Shown here in pieces: positions 5,817-5,863 of a stretch of 5,863 nt of DNA. The translations under genes were made by a program, and so were the position numbers. The notes under the pieces were generated by a model, which searched no databases, had not been told where the DNA came from, and worked only from the letters and a program-made list of their open reading frames with translations. The stretch's first letter is position 1; the number at the start of each line of letters is the position of its first letter. Origin of the DNA: Christensenella sp. UBA1252 (lineage in GTDB: Bacteria > Bacillota > Clostridia > Christensenellales > CAG-1252); assembly GCA_002308575.1 (NCBI GenBank), contig DBVY01000059.1, positions 42,482 to 48,344 on the forward strand, read 5' to 3'.

Positions 5817-5863
5817 CTACTTTTTCACTAAAAAGGCTTTGGATATTGATGCAAATGCGAGGC

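Noticed and set aside
5831..5863. Minus-strand end ASHLHQYPKPF with a stop at 5830-5828
   Set aside because: It is only 11 codons long, and another frame in the same stretch is equally possible, so no gene can be called from it.

Overview
The window fits a chromosomal segment of an uncultured Firmicute, most likely a gut Clostridia relative. The pointers are the long HflX with a JAMM-like N-terminal extension (a form I recall as common in Clostridia), strong GGAGG ribosome binding sites, a sigma70-type TATAAT promoter and lysine-rich lipoprotein signal peptides. Base composition is moderately GC-rich. The organism assignment is inference. I see no tRNA, rRNA, CRISPR array, insertion sequence or phage gene.

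Four genes run leftward as one tight array, read from right to left: hflX (4914-3343), dut (3353-2913), a cytoplasmic alpha/alpha-toroid protein related to polysaccharide lyases or six-hairpin glycosidases (2902-1202), and a lipoprotein that begins as a family 16 glycoside hydrolase (1191 to beyond the left edge). hflX and dut overlap by 11 bp, and the other two junctions are gaps of 10 bp, so a single transcript is likely. A very good promoter (TTGATA, 17 bp, TATAAT) sits so close to hflX that transcription should begin at or next to the ATG, which suggests a leaderless message.

Rightward, across a divergent intergenic region of 149 bp that holds a 12-bp GC palindrome, lies one lipoprotein gene (5064-5768) of unknown function. 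It is followed by a strong hairpin terminator that looks bidirectional. The last 47 bases hold nothing I can assign.

The first two leftward genes are housekeeping: ribosome-associated GTPase, and dUTP hydrolysis. The last two look like a glycan-use pair, with a surface-anchored GH16 enzyme outside the cell and a soluble toroid enzyme inside. The most unusual item is in the GH16 protein. After a clear GH16 N-terminus (residues about 47-96), about 270 residues with no recognised identity intervene before the next GH16 strand resumes (residues about 369-397). Those two GH16 segments are normally only a few residues apart, so this looks like a whole domain inserted into the jellyroll. The GH16 catalytic motif would lie beyond the left edge and cannot be inspected.
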